Below, in pieces: positions 51,304-62,590 of a stretch of 64,000 bases of DNA. The notes beneath the pieces were generated by a model. The model ran no database searches. It was given only the letters and a program-made list of their open reading frames with translations, and was not told the origin of the DNA. Origin of the DNA: Halostagnicola larsenii XH-48. GTDB lineage: Archaea > Halobacteriota > Halobacteria > Halobacteriales > Natrialbaceae. The stretch covers positions 372,001-436,000 of the forward strand of contig NZ_CP007056.1 of NCBI RefSeq assembly GCF_000517625.1, in the 5' to 3' direction. Position numbers and translations under genes: made by a program. The first letter of the stretch is position 1. Each line of letters opens with the position of its first letter.

Positions 51304-52104
51304 CTACGGTCCCGTCGAGATCGGGGATGTTTGCCGAACGAAGACGCCGATTACCGCCGCATGGAGCGCCCCAATCAGCGTCGTGCTCAGCGCCGTTCCT
51401 GCGATGGGAATCGCACCCAGCACGGCGTTCCCGAGACCGATCACGAGGATCAGGACGAAGATGCCGCCGCTGTGTCCGCGTGTTATCCGGCGACTATCGT
51501 AGATTGCAGCACCGAGTGAACGCCCCTGTACCACCAGACCAGGCGTCGCGAACAACCGGATAAATACCAGAAACCAGATCGCGAGGATCGGGATGCCGAA
51601 GAGGAGCCCCATCTCTTGTAAGGCGTTGATCGAGCCAAGCGTCCGATCAACCAGGTCGAACGCGAGCACGAGAGCACCGAACCCGACCCAGGAATCGATC
51701 GTAGGTTCGACATCGACCACTCTCGAGATTACGAGCACACCGGCGACGCTGAGGATTGTAAGAGAGAACACGTACGACCCAAGTCCCCACAACAGGTACG
51801 GCAGTCGAAGGCCCAACACCGGCTCGAGAACCAGCGATGACGACCGGTAGCCGGCCGGATAGCCGACGAATGCAACATTGATGTTCCCCTCAAGGATGGT
51901 CTCGACGTGCCGTGTCGGAATCGGATCGATGCGGTGGATCGCATTGATGGCAGACACCGCCAGTCCAGCGAGCAAGAACGGGAGGAACAGCCGCGGATTG
52001 TGGCGGAGTTCAGCCAGTGAGGCGGTGAGTACGCCTGGATCGGTATCTCGCGTTCGGGCGGCCTCTCTCTGGTTCGTCGACTCCGCCGTATTGCGGTCGG
52101 TCAT
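51304..52104 (-). CDS. Multi-pass membrane protein, unknown
   Basis: A 266-residue protein with a charged 35-residue N-terminus and five to six membrane spans (PRLFLPFLLAGLAVSAINAI; LWGLGSYVFSLTILSVAGVL; GIFVLILVIGLGNAVLGAIP). It overlaps the PQQ-propeller gene by four bases, so the two are coupled. It resembles other haloarchaeal membrane proteins of this size; no transport motif is seen. Confidence 0.65.
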   Translation of the reverse strand: MTDRNTAESTNQREAARTRDTDPGVLTASLAELRHNPRLFLPFLLAGLAVSAINAIHRIDPIPTRHVETILEGNINVAFVGYPAGYRSSSLVLEPVLGLRLPYLLWGLGSYVFSLTILSVAGVLVISRVVDVEPTIDSWVGFGALVLAFDLVDRTLGSINALQEMGLLFGIPILAIWFLVFIRLFATPGLVVQGRSLGAAIYDSRRITRGHSGGIFVLILVIGLGNAVLGAIPIAGTALSTTLIGALHAAVIGVFVRQTSPISTGP

Positions 52105-53324
52105 GGTTCCTCCAGCGCGAGCACGCCGTCAAATGTCGCGAGATAGAGAACGCCGTCTACGACGACGGGTTGTGAGGGGCCCGACGGAACCTCGCGGTCC
52201 CACAGATGGTCGCCCGTTTCGGCGTCGAAAGCGTGGAGTTCGGGCAACCAAGTATAGGCGAGATAGACGACGCCGTCGGCGATCACCGGGTCGATATCGA
52301 GTTCGTACTCCACTGTCCAGCGCTGGTCGCCAGTCTCGAGGTCGATGCCGTGGAGGGACTCCTCGCCATCGGCGACCACCACGAGTCCGTTGGCGACTGC
52401 AGCGCTTCCATCCTCGGCGGAGCCGTCGTGGACGTACCGCCACAAGCGGCTTCCGTCCTCGAGCGCACGCAAGTCGACTGCTCGTTCACCGGGGACGATA
52501 AGTCCGGCATCGGTCACCGTTGGCGCGTTCGTCGCCAGGTACTGCCGTTCGTCGTCCACTAGTGGCTCGAGGTCAGTCTCCCACTCCCGGTCACCGGTTT
52601 CAGCGTCGAGAGCGGTGACCGTCCCGATTGGGCCCGTTGCGTAGACGGTGCCGTTTCGAACCGCTGGACGATTCGGTGCGGGATGAACATCGGCAGTGAG
52701 ACGAGTGGACCACTCGACAGCTCCGCTGTTCGCGTTGAGGGCGTACAGGCTGCTTTCGTCCGGAGACGGCGCGTAGAGCATACCGTCGGCGGCGACCGTC
52801 GTGGAGGGACGGGGCCCGCCATGCACGTATGTGCTGGGTCGTCCCCCGGGCGCGTGCCACCGGTCGAAGGCGACGGTGACGCCGCCAAGGTCGTACCCGC
52901 CGTCGGCTGCCAGACCGCGGTGACCATTCTGACTCCGTGTGCAAACGACGTCGCTCCGATACGCATCAGCCCGGGCGAGAGTTGGGCCGGAGCGAAACGA
53001 GCCCTCGCGGTCGAAGCGCAATTCGCCAGTGGCACGTTCCATCACAGACAATATGTTACGCCCAATTGCAAGGACCCGATCGCCGGTGACAACGGGCGGT
53101 GCATAGCCGGCGAAGTCCTCCTCGTGGTCGGATTGCCAGCGGATCGTCGGCTCACTGACCGGACCAGCGTCATCGGTCGATCCGGTCGAAGCGGGGTCGG
53201 CTCGAGCCATCGGCCACACGAACTCGCGACCGGCGTCCTGAGCAATTTCGCTTCCGATACAGCCTGCGAGCGTGCCAGCAAGCGCTGCGCCACCGCCGGT
53301 GAGAACATTTCGTCTGGAGGGCAT
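52101..53324 (-). CDS. PQQ-like beta-propeller lipoprotein
   Basis: A 407-residue protein. Tat/lipobox signal SRRNVLTGGGAALAGTLAGC (Cys22). The mature part is a propeller with repeated VxALDAETGDxxW-type blades (TVTALDAETGDREWETDL; SLHGIDLETGDQRWTVEY; LHAFDAETGDHLWDREV), as in PQQ-dependent enzymes and BamB-like scaffolds. The quinone ligands are not evident, so a structural or binding role is likelier. Coupled to the membrane protein downstream. Confidence 0.85.
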   Translation of the reverse strand: MPSRRNVLTGGGAALAGTLAGCIGSEIAQDAGREFVWPMARADPASTGSTDDAGPVSEPTIRWQSDHEEDFAGYAPPVVTGDRVLAIGRNILSVMERATGELRFDREGSFRSGPTLARADAYRSDVVCTRSQNGHRGLAADGGYDLGGVTVAFDRWHAPGGRPSTYVHGGPRPSTTVAADGMLYAPSPDESSLYALNANSGAVEWSTRLTADVHPAPNRPAVRNGTVYATGPIGTVTALDAETGDREWETDLEPLVDDERQYLATNAPTVTDAGLIVPGERAVDLRALEDGSRLWRYVHDGSAEDGSAAVANGLVVVADGEESLHGIDLETGDQRWTVEYELDIDPVIADGVVYLAYTWLPELHAFDAETGDHLWDREVPSGPSQPVVVDGVLYLATFDGVLALEEP

Positions 53325-55212
53325 TATCGGCGGTTTGGTAGGCGCAGTGATAATACTTCAGATATCGAACGTTACTTCTCGAGCACCCATATTATTCCAT
53401 CCCTCATAAGAAGATTCAGATACAACATATACTGACATTTCTAATGATATATTTTTGATTGTTATGAGTGTGCCGAACAAACGAAGTGTCGTTTGTGCCT
53501 CTTGAAGAGAACATCCGGTTACGTAAAACCGAATGGTGAATATCTTGGTGAGCACCGCCATCCGCCCGTTTTCCCTCATTTTTCTGAATTCACGGCATGA
53601 TTCTCACTAAACATAGATATTAGTATTCTAACCAATAAATGGCCAGTCCGTTCCTCAAATAGGCTCAGTTGGACTATCCCCATGATCCCCTCGTTCTTAC
53701 TACTGCAGCCTCACGACGGCCCTAGTCGGTCAGATCCTTAGAAGGAATCGTAGTCCAAATGTAGTTATTCAATTATCACTTCCACTGGATCACGGTTACA
53801 TCATTGGGTTGGGCAGCGTCTATAGCGCAGTCACACACAGCTATACATCCGACGTTGCCGAATTTTGAACCTCATTTCGCAGAACAGTAGGTAGAGACAT
53901 TGTACCTTTATCCAACTTGTACATGACCCGATAGAAAGTATTCGACCTATATCTACTTCAGATACATTATATATAGAATGCATTTAAATTGACATAATGT
54001 TCGAATGACCGATTATCGGAACGAGACTCCAAACCGAAATCTGTAGACCACCGCAGACGGATCACTCCTTAGGCAACCCGTGTTTCACTGTGATTGGCAA
54101 TGCGAGTTGGATCGCCAATTCGACGTATCTAATTGTCCCTTGCCATGTGATGGCATGGGTATCCATTCAGACTAGTGAATGAAAAAACATTATGGATTGA
54201 GACTACATCCACCATGGTTATTTTCTGATTACATATTCCATCAACCATTCTTGTTCTTCTCTCAGATACTCTACGACAGAACTGGACGAAATCTGCAATC
54301 ACCGACATCACGTGATCGGGACCACTTCCATCACCAACGTCGAATCTGCGAGGACGATCGGGTGGGGAGCATCGTGAATAGAACGGCCCTCGAAGCTGTC
54401 CGTTCGACGCAACTTGACGGATACTACCGTCGATAGTCGATCTGGTGAGAAATCCCGGCCTCGAGGCCGGTCACAGTCCCGCTCATGAATCCTAAAACAA
54501 GGTTGTCGAGAAGTCGAGTCGGAACAGGTTTTCGCTCGACCGTGCTCGGCACCGAGTACTGCTCTATTTGATCGATACAGCAGTATCCAAGAAGGTGTGG
54601 CGTATCGATCTCCACCTCGAGGGGTAGCATGACCCAGTCGACCGTTGATTTATTTCTTCGCCCGGTTCGGCGGAGTCGTTGCGCTCGGTTCCACCGTCTC
54701 ACGACTATCGACCCTCCGTCCATGGTGTTCTAGGAAAGAAAACCTAATTCTTCATACAGGAACAGCCTTCTCCATAACTGGTTCTACTATGGTACGAGTT
54801 TCCAACACACGTTTCGAATTGCTCTGCTATCACTCGGCGGAACCGGACGCTCGATTGATCTCTGAATGGATTCACCATTGCAAAGTGAATCCATTTACAA
54901 TCATATTCCTGTATATCCATGAGGGTCGCGATACCAGACATCTGTTCTATATAGAAGAATTTTGTTTTCCACTACCATTTATATGGTATACAGCAGAGAA
55001 CGATTTGGTCAGGATTTTGGCTGCACCGTTTCAATCGATGATGACGTATCCGTCGCTCTTCGGGGAACAACTGATTCTTATCCCGTCTACAACTCACAGC
55101 TGGAGAAAGTCGTTCCAACCGACGTTGATTGCGTCGTCAAACGAAAGCGACGCGGCGACAGTCATCCACGAGTCGACTGGTTTTATCAAGACGAACGGTG
55201 CTCGAGCTGATT
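53325..55212. other. Large gene-poor stretch
   Basis: Nearly 1.9 kb with no gene I can defend. Sequence is AT-rich and without codon bias. An open frame on the minus strand at 54424..54723 has a moderately protein-like end (STVDWVMLPLEVEIDTPHLL) and could be a remnant of a transmembrane or regulatory gene. Confidence 0.5.
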
Positions 55213-57659
55213 TCACCGAGACGGGCGTCTCCGGCCCCGACGGCAGTCGGAATCACTCCCATTGAGACCGGACCACACCCCGTCGTCATCGATCGTCGCT
55301 GGGCGGCCGTGGTCGTTGTCCACGAGGAGCCGGACGACCGAAGCAGGACCTACCATAAGCGTGAGCGAGCCGTCACGGTCGACGGATTCGATGGCGGTGT
55401 CAACCGTGTAGACGTCCGGTTCCTCCCACGAGTCCTGGAAGTCGTGCGGGAGCGGTCGCTCGGACGCGGTCGCGCGGTGGCGGGTGATCGCCACCGACTT
55501 GCCGGCGTACCGCTTGGGAAGTTCGATGGTGACCTCGCTTTGCTCCCGAAGATTTCGGTTCGTAAGGAAGACGCACAGTTCCCGTCCGCGCTTGTTTTGC
55601 ATTGCGGCGGCGTCAACATATGGGACGTCCTCCATGCGTCGAATGCGCGGACCGGTGTCGGGGATGTTCCGGCCGTCGCCGCCGACGTCCGTATCGACCG
55701 CGTGCCACTCGGCGTTGGTCTCGAACACCGACGAGTAGAGGCCGAACACCGATCCCGCCGGTGCTAGCGGGTTCGGATCCGGCGGCGACTCGGTGAACTC
55801 CGGCGGGAACATGCGCACCGGCACCCACGTCTGGGAGGCCTCGACGACGGTCTCGCTCTGCCGGACGAACGAGTTGAGCATGCCCGCGATGTAGGAGCCG
55901 CCCGGCATCGTCTCCTGACCGGGATAAGGGGCGTCGTCGTCGACCGACGGGAAGAGCCCGTATTCGCCGACGTTGATCCGGAAGTCCTCGATGCCCGCCG
56001 CGGCGGCCTCGGCGCTGAGTTCGTCCATCAGGACGCCGAACTGGGTCGGGAACATGACGAGCACCTCGTTGTAGTCGATGGGATCCGCGTCGTTCTCGTC
56101 GTACCACGCGTCCCGTTCCTCCTGATCCTCGATCCCCAGTTATACCGGTGTAGGTCCAACCCGTTAAGGCGGTCGCCCGACTCCTCGAACAGCGTGCTGT
56201 TCCACTCGTCCGGATCGGGCGTGTTCGCTTCGTCGTAGCCCGGGTCCATCCCGTCCGCGAGGACGGTGATAGAGTCGTCGACGGCCATCATCGAGTCGTA
56301 GTACTCATTGAACCCGATCCGCTCCTCGGAACCGCTCGCGTACTCCGAGGGGTCGGCGGTGTGCCCGCGCTGCCACGGCCCCCACACCTCGTTGCCGACC
56401 TCCCAGTGTTCGACATTGTATGGCTCCGGATGGCCGTTCTCGGCACGCAGTGCGCCCATATCCGTGTCCACCGATCCGTTACAATACTCGACCCAATCGG
56501 CAGCGTCTTCGGGGAGGATCTGTCGCTCCGAGGCCCACTCACCCGGGTTGTCCCACCAGCCGACGGTGAGTCGCGGCGTGAGATCGGCGACCTTGCACAG
56601 CTCGAGGTACTCGTCGATGCCGAAGTAGTTCGGATTGACGCCGCCCCACGCGTGATTGAAGCGCATCGGCCGTTCGTCGAGCGGGCCGATGCCGTCTCGC
56701 CAGTTGTACTGACTCGTGAAGTTCCCTCCCGGCCACTTCAGCCAGGTCGTGTTCTGTTCTCGCATCAACTCGACGGTCGACGGGTTGAATTTCCCGTTGA
56801 TCGCGTCATCCGCTTGGAGCATGATCCAATCGAGGTCGACGTGACCGCTTCCCGCCGCGGTGAACTCGAGGACGTACTCCCCGTAGGGGGTGTCGACGTT
56901 CGCGACCGATCCGGCGACGTACTGGTCGCCGCTGGCCTCGCTCAGTTCGAGGGTGACCTCGTGGCGGTTCCAGTCGTCAGTTATGTCGACCTCGGTAGTC
57001 GCAAGAACCTCGCCGTCCAGCGTCGTGATTGCGGCGCTGACAGTCTCGAGACCGTCGCCGCGGACCGAGAACGAGAGATCGTAGCCCAGCGTGCGAAAGT
57101 CTGGAAGGACGATCTTCTGGGAAACTCCGCCGCGAGCGCCCTCGAGGGAGACCCGCTGGTAATTCGTCGTGTCGACGGCGGCAACGCCGCCCTCGCGCTG
57201 CTCGAAGGCGACGCCAGAACCGTCGACGGGCTCCCACGGAAACGGGACGTTCTCGTGTCGGGCTATCGATTCGGGATCGAAGCGCGTCTTCGGGCCGAAG
57301 TGATCGTCCGCTGACCACGTTCTGGGATAAAACGAGTTGTTCTTGACGTGTTCGGAGTAAACGCCGGGATAGATCGTCCCTGACTCGTAGTGCTCGCAAA
57401 GTCGACCGAACAACTGATCGGAAACTTCCGCCTCCGTCCGTTCCGAGAGATTCAGCGAGACGGTGTTTTGGATCACCTCACCGGATCCAACGTACGAATC
57501 GGCCGCCGCCGTCCCGGTCGCTGCTCCAGCCACGACCATCGACTGAAGGGCCAGAAACCGTCGACGAGAGACGATCCCTCGAGTGTCAGCGGCGTCAATA
57601 CGACTGTCACTGGACCTGTGGTTGTTACCATTACCCATGTAAACGTCGTTCATTTCCAT
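55213..57659 (-). pseudogene. GH51-type alpha-L-arabinofuranosidase, split by one frameshift
   Basis: The 5' part (57659 down to about 56137) carries a Tat-like signal (VSRRRFLALQSMVVAGAATG) and the catalytic acid/base Glu in WEVGNEVWGPWQ, after a carbohydrate-binding-type N-terminal domain. In DLHRYNWG the frame shifts; the next frame continues IEDQEERDAWYDENDADPID and reaches FRINVGEYGLFPSVDD with the likely nucleophile Glu. One missing base near 56133-56137 explains it. The full enzyme would remove arabinose from polymers outside the cell. A sequencing error cannot be excluded. Confidence 0.75.
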
Positions 57660-58122
57660 CCATTAAATATTCTTCGACAATCGATATTTTATGGAGAATA
57701 GTCCAAATATCATCGGTCGCTCGTATCTTCGTGTCGATATGGCCAGACCACGATTGCCCTCGTCTCACGGCTCAGATGACTCCGGCGCGAGTTCTGCGTA
57801 CATCATCCGATAACGAGATATCGCGACGGAGTGGCGAAAACGGCTCCTCTCTCGAAATGTCGTTCCCTTCTTTCGCCGTATTATGGAATCCACGCTCGAA
57901 CGGCTACGATACGGCGACACAGCCCGAATCGGATTCGAAATTGCTTCTCGAGAGTGAAAGAGCGTCGCCTCCATCCCGATGCCGTCGGGGGACATCGGAC
58001 GACCGCTGATCGCCGCGACGTCCTCGAATCGCGAAGCCGATTCGTCGGTTCTCGAATTAGTTCTTTATGACTAGATGATGAGCAAAAAATTATTATAGAC
58101 CGGTATAGATAGTTACGGCCGC
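57660..58122. other. Intergenic region between the two glycosidases
   Basis: Divergent spacer of 463 bp. TATA-like TTATTATAG at 58090-58098 fits the GH43 start, and an AATATTTAATGG stretch near 57662-57673 fits the GH51 start. No gene seen. Confidence 0.45.
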
Positions 58123-59217
58123 ATGGTTGATAGTCATGATCACACAGGCATGGAGCGGCGAAGCGTTCTGAAGACGATCGGTGCCAGCGCGCTCGGAACC
58201 GCAGGTGCGGTCGCGACGAGCGGGTCGGCGGTCGCGGACGACAGCTCAACCCATTACCACAATCCGGTCGGTCCGATCGGGTTCGGTGACGTGACCGTCA
58301 TTCAGGCCGGCGACGGCACCTACTACGCGTACGGGACCGAGACGCCGGAGGACATCGTTCCGATCGCGACTTCGGACGATCTGGCGAACTGGACGTACAT
58401 CGATTCGGCGTTCGACAGCTACCCCGACTGGCGCGACGACCCCGACGCAGGCGTCTGGGCGCCCGACATCAACTACTACAACGGCCAGTACTACCTCTAC
58501 TACTCATACTCGACGTGGGGAAGTCAGGACAACCCCGGGATCGGCGTCGCGATCGCGGACTCGCCGGCCGGTCCGTTCGAGGATCAGGGACCGGTGTTCA
58601 GGGCCGAAGATCTCGGAATGACCAATTGTATCGATTCGGAGTTCCGCGTCGTCGACGGTACCCCCTACATGGTCTGGGGGAGCTTTTACGGATTCTACGG
58701 CGTCGAACTCACGGGCGACGGGATGGACTACGTCCCGGACACGACGTTCCACTTGGCCGGTGACAACCGCGAAGGCGGGATGATCATCCAAGAGAACGGC
58801 TACTACTACCTGTTCTACTCGACCGGCCACTGCTGTGAGGGCTACGACAGCACCTACGAGGTCGAGGTCGGCCGCTCCGAGTCGTTCTTCGGCCCCTACT
58901 ACAACCAGAACGGGACCGACCTGCGCGACCTGAACGAGCACCACAGCGGCGTGGCGGTCCTCAGCGGAACGGAGGAGTTCACCGGGCCGGGCCACAACAC
59001 CGCGATTCAGGACGCGAACGGCGACTGGTGGATGCTCTACCACGTCGAGGCCACGGAGAACCGTGAAGATCGCACGATGATGATCGATCGAATTCAGTGG
59101 GAGAACGACTGGCCGGTCGTCGCCTGTGACGGGACACCGAGCACGCAGAGTCCAATGCCGGGCACCGGAAGCTACGATTGCAGCGACGTCACCAGCGGTA
59201 TCGGCATCAGCGAGTGA
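58123..59217 (+). CDS. GH43-family glycosidase, Tat-exported
   Basis: A 364-residue protein. Tat-like signal MERRSVLKTIGASALGTAGA (10-29). GH43 five-blade propeller: base Asp in IGFGDVTVIQAGDG (about 53), pKa-tuning Asp in TNCIDSEFRVVDG (about 170), acid Glu in NREGGMIIQENGYYY (about 215). GH43 members cleave arabinan, xylan or related side chains. The reading frame ends in TGA at 59215, but the same frame continues as a lectin domain to 59409, see the next entry. Confidence 0.85.
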   Translation: MVDSHDHTGMERRSVLKTIGASALGTAGAVATSGSAVADDSSTHYHNPVGPIGFGDVTVIQAGDGTYYAYGTETPEDIVPIATSDDLANWTYIDSAFDSYPDWRDDPDAGVWAPDINYYNGQYYLYYSYSTWGSQDNPGIGVAIADSPAGPFEDQGPVFRAEDLGMTNCIDSEFRVVDGTPYMVWGSFYGFYGVELTGDGMDYVPDTTFHLAGDNREGGMIIQENGYYYLFYSTGHCCEGYDSTYEVEVGRSESFFGPYYNQNGTDLRDLNEHHSGVAVLSGTEEFTGPGHNTAIQDANGDWWMLYHVEATENREDRTMMIDRIQWENDWPVVACDGTPSTQSPMPGTGSYDCSDVTSGIGISE

Positions 59218-59409
59218 ACCTACACGATCACGAACGTCAACAGCGGCAAGCGCCTCGAGGTCGCCAGCGCCGGAACGAGCGACGGCGCGACCGTCCAGCA
59301 ATATGCCGACACGGGCCACGCGACCCAGGACTGGCATATCATCGACAACGGCGACGGCACCTACCGCATCGAGAACGCCAACCAGCGGTGGACGCTCGAC
59401 CTGGTGTAA
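59218..59409 (+). pseudogene. Ricin-type beta-trefoil domain cut off from GH43 by an in-frame TGA
   Basis: In the GH43 frame after its TGA: TYTITNVNSGKRLEVASAGT, then GATVQQYADTGHATQDWHII and NGDGTYRIENANQRWTLDLV, the repeat unit of a ricin-B-like carbohydrate-binding module. It ends early with TAA after about 63 codons, while a full trefoil needs about 130. In intact relatives the linker reads GISDGTYTITN-like, so the TGA replaces a glycine codon. Confidence 0.75.
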
Positions 59410-59648
59410 CGACAGACAGACGACTCCGAAACGCTCTCTGTTAGCTACGAGCGATCGGTCGTAGTCCTCAAGTACGGGACGAACAGCTATACTGGGTCCT
59501 GCTCGCTACCGCCTTCCGTTGTGTGTCGGTCCGTACAAACCCGCTTAAGGATGACCAAACTACCTCGCTCAGTGGATTCGTGAACGGCTTCGACGATCCG
59601 CATCTCTGACCCCAATCAATATAGCACTATATGGTTTAACAGATAGCG

Positions 59649-60164
59649 TTACTCCTGAGAATACCCCATCGAGAGCAGTTCCTCGAGGACGTCGTCTTGA
59701 TTGCGTAGTGCCGCGCGGTAGACTGCCTCGCGGACATCGAACTTCGGAACGTCGCGGCCGAGTGTCGACTCGAGTTCGGTGATGAGATCGCGTTCTCCCT
59801 CGATAACGTCGTCGTGAACGAAAAACGTGAGTCGTTCGTCGCGTTCGAACTGGACGGATTTGTCCTGAATTGCGCGACGAACAATGTAAGAGTGGGACTG
59901 CTCACCCTGGGTTCGGCTCTCGGAAGTGGTGGTCGAGCGCTCTCGAGACGATTCCGAACTGCCCCCAGACGTCGATGCAGTGGCTGACGCCTCTTCTGCT
60001 GGGGAATCAGCACTACTGGACGCGCGATCGGATCGACCGGAAGCCGACGTGCGTTCGTCCGAACGATCCGCTTCGGTCGATTCCGTGTCCTGGTCCGTGT
60101 CGTCGGTTGTCTCCGTATCATCTCCCCACAGGTCGTCGCCGGAACCCGATTTAAGACCGGTCAT
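59649..60164 (-). CDS. ParA-associated plasmid partition partner
   Basis: A 171-residue protein. The N-terminal 90 residues are disordered and rich in Ser, Asp and Thr. The C-terminal 75 (SYIVRRAIQDKSVQFERDER, then LITELESTLGRDVPKFDVRE and LEELLSMGYSQE) form a compact helical domain. It overlaps parA by four bases (ATGA) and is the typical ParB-like partner downstream of parA in haloarchaeal plasmids, probably a centromere-binding protein. Confidence 0.65.
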   Translation of the reverse strand: MTGLKSGSGDDLWGDDTETTDDTDQDTESTEADRSDERTSASGRSDRASSSADSPAEEASATASTSGGSSESSRERSTTTSESRTQGEQSHSYIVRRAIQDKSVQFERDERLTFFVHDDVIEGERDLITELESTLGRDVPKFDVREAVYRAALRNQDDVLEELLSMGYSQE

Positions 60165-61057
60165 GCGCGGACCTCCGTTTCCTCGCGTTCGAGAGAGCCA
60201 GGCTGGGGTGGAGTCGGTGCTTCGATATCACCCTGTTTTTCGAGATGTCGGGCCAACCGGTCGAATTTCTCGAGCGTGTCGAGTTCGTAGTCCCGTCGGC
60301 GATCCCGGTGTTCGCGCACGTACGTAAACGCGCTACAGCGCTTGCGCCAACAGCCCTCAAGTAACGACGTCCGATCACGGAGAATCGCCGGAACGTCGAA
60401 CCCCTGCGTTTCGATCTCTTCGATGATACTGTCCTGATCGCGAGTCCCCTTGAATCGGTTCGGGACTGCGGCGAGGACACCGATGTTGATCTCGAGTTGG
60501 TCCTCGAGGTTCGAAACGAGATCGTCGAGGCCGCTGACGGAAGCCTGCCCCTTGCCCGATGGCTCGAGCGGAAGTACGAGATTCCGGGTCGCGTCGAGAG
60601 CGTTGTACAGATGCGGGCCCGAGCTGGCAGGCGGGTCGACGATTAGTACGTCGTAGTGATTGTGGATGTTCGCCTCGCGAAGCACGCGCTGTAACTGTGT
60701 CCACATCGGGAACGACTCGCCGAAGTCGCTTCGGGCCTCTTGCTCTTTTCGCAGCGCTTCGCCGAGATCCTCGAGGCGATTGTGTTCCGGAACGATATCG
60801 ACGCCGTGTTCGACCGTTTGTACGATATCGCTAAATTCACCGGTTGCACGGCCGACGAGATGGTGGACCAGCGTGTCCGTCTCGGTATCCGCCCGGTCCT
60901 GGTCGACATCAAATAAGTAACTCAGGTCACCATCCTGTGGGTCGAGTGGAACGACGAGAACGTCCAGCCCTGCACGAGCGTGTGCTACCGCCAGATTCGC
61001 ACTGAGCGTCGTTTTTCCGACGCCGCCCGCCTCGCTGTATACCGCGTATGAAAGCAT
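60161..61057 (-). CDS. parA: ParA-type partition ATPase
   Basis: A 298-residue deviant-Walker ATPase. EAGGVGKTTLSANLAVAHAR (about 9-28) has the signature Lys of ParA/MinD, LDPQDGDLSYLF (about 38) and VLIVDPPASSG (about 138) are the A' and B motifs. It segregates the replicon with its partner downstream. Start ATG 61057 is preceded by a TATA-like TTATAG about 30 bp upstream, then an array of repeats (61143-61311). Confidence 0.88.
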   Translation of the reverse strand: MLSYAVYSEAGGVGKTTLSANLAVAHARAGLDVLVVPLDPQDGDLSYLFDVDQDRADTETDTLVHHLVGRATGEFSDIVQTVEHGVDIVPEHNRLEDLGEALRKEQEARSDFGESFPMWTQLQRVLREANIHNHYDVLIVDPPASSGPHLYNALDATRNLVLPLEPSGKGQASVSGLDDLVSNLEDQLEINIGVLAAVPNRFKGTRDQDSIIEEIETQGFDVPAILRDRTSLLEGCWRKRCSAFTYVREHRDRRRDYELDTLEKFDRLARHLEKQGDIEAPTPPQPGSLEREETEVRA

Positions 61058-61142
61058 GTATGAGTTTCATTGTAGGCATCAACTATAAGTTTTCTCCAGA
61101 TCACTCGAACAGACCACACAACCGACCCACACACACGATGTA

Positions 61143-61311
61143 AACAACCACACCAAACACCTACACCAAACATTTGAATGGTGCGTTTGTAACCACCATT
61201 TGAATCAATTGTATGCACCCACCATTTGAAACAACCAATTGTATCTAACAAGTGGAGGAGATACACAAAACAAGTAGATACTTGAAACGTATGATAGAAC
61301 CATTCAAAAGA
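61143..61311. repeat. Iteron-like repeats upstream of parA
   Basis: ACACCAAACA occurs twice (about 61151 and 61164). CATTTGAATGGTG (61171-61183) faces CACCATTTGAATCAATTG (61194-61211) and CACCATTTGAAACAACC (61220-61236), each followed by CAATTGTAT. CCATTCAAAAG lies at 61300-61310. Direct and inverted copies of a CCATTTGAA word suggest a centromere (parS-like) or autoregulatory site. Confidence 0.5.
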
Positions 61312-62590
61312 TTAAAACGATACATTCGATTGGACGAAGAATACGGAAGGAACAAGCCATGGTAATAAATGCCCAATATAAATGATTGCAACACGTGACA
61401 GGTTCGATTCTACCGAACAATTATAGTTTACAGAGCAGTGGTTCAGTTCCTTGCGATGTTTGATTGTGCTCACCCGGAGCGACACTTGTTCCCACTACCA
61501 AGACAGAACAATGACAACGAGAGATAGGCGGATACAGATAAATCGGATAGGAAAATAGTTTGATAAGCTACTGACCGCCGCGGTCAATATGGTCCTTCAA
61601 TGAAAGCGGATCTATCCAACCGACGACCACGTCGACACACCCTAAATCACAGGAATCTGCGATCGGTATACGTTCTCGGGTTGGTGAAGTATATGATAGA
61701 GTGCTAAAATCAACAATACGAACCCACGGTACACAACAGAGGATCACAGAAAACCCACGAATAGCCACGGACACGGTACTCAAAGGTACCGAACGGAAAT
61801 CGATGAGGGCAATCATAGCTGGCTGCGTAGAGAATACCCGATTGGGACACTCGACCGCCAGATCCTGAACTCACACTCTAATAGCCTCTACCGCAAAGCC
61901 CGGAACCGTCACACAATTTCGCTGACCGAAGGCACCCACGAGAAGATATAGTGTATATCGCTATATCGAAGATCGGGAGGACCACAAGCAAATGTAACAA
62001 GAGCCAGCAATGATACCCCTCAAACCGAGGACCGGTTCGAAGGGAGTCCGAGTCAATCGGTTGGAAGGGATGTAAAGACGGAGGAACTCGAGAGGACGAC
62101 CAACTGAAGTGGGTTTTAGCTCCCGACCAGACCGCATGATCGATTTTGACGTGTACTGAGGAATCCAACTATCTCGCTAGTTCGATCCGACTACCATGGT
62201 CTCGTACTGCGACCGAAACGCGAAAAACAGTCCGTGACGGCCGGGTATTCGAGATGATTCTCTATCGGCCTGCTCGTGTACGAGCGCGCCGTGAGAGATG
62301 GGCCAGCGCTCGCCCGCAGAGTCCGTTGACGGGGTACTCAAGTTCCTCACAGTGTGCTCCGGGCACTGCGTCATACTCGCCCGTAGAGTGACCGTATAGA
62401 AAAACCCTCTCTCCTATCGACTTCATGTGAGTCAATCTAATAGATAAGTAGTCACAAAAATCGAGCGCGACAAGGTGTATAGTGCCCAGCAAAAAGGCAT
62501 ATAGCGCTGGGAAATAATGAGACACCTATACGGAAAGCCGGACAGTGAAGGTAAATCGTTCTATCAGCCACACCAGGGAAGTCACGATAC
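61312..62590. other. Gene-poor stretch
   Basis: About 1.3 kb with no defended gene. AT-rich at first, more neutral later. Open frames here lack haloarchaeal codon bias. It probably includes the replicon's non-coding part. Confidence 0.5.

Noticed and set aside
54424-54723. 99-codon frame on the minus strand
   Set aside because: Some protein-like stretches, but no promoter, neighbour or family; kept only as a possible remnant in the gap note.
61568-61816. 82-codon frame downstream of the partition genes
   Set aside because: Composition not haloarchaeal (many Ser, Val, Cys, few acids) and no motif.
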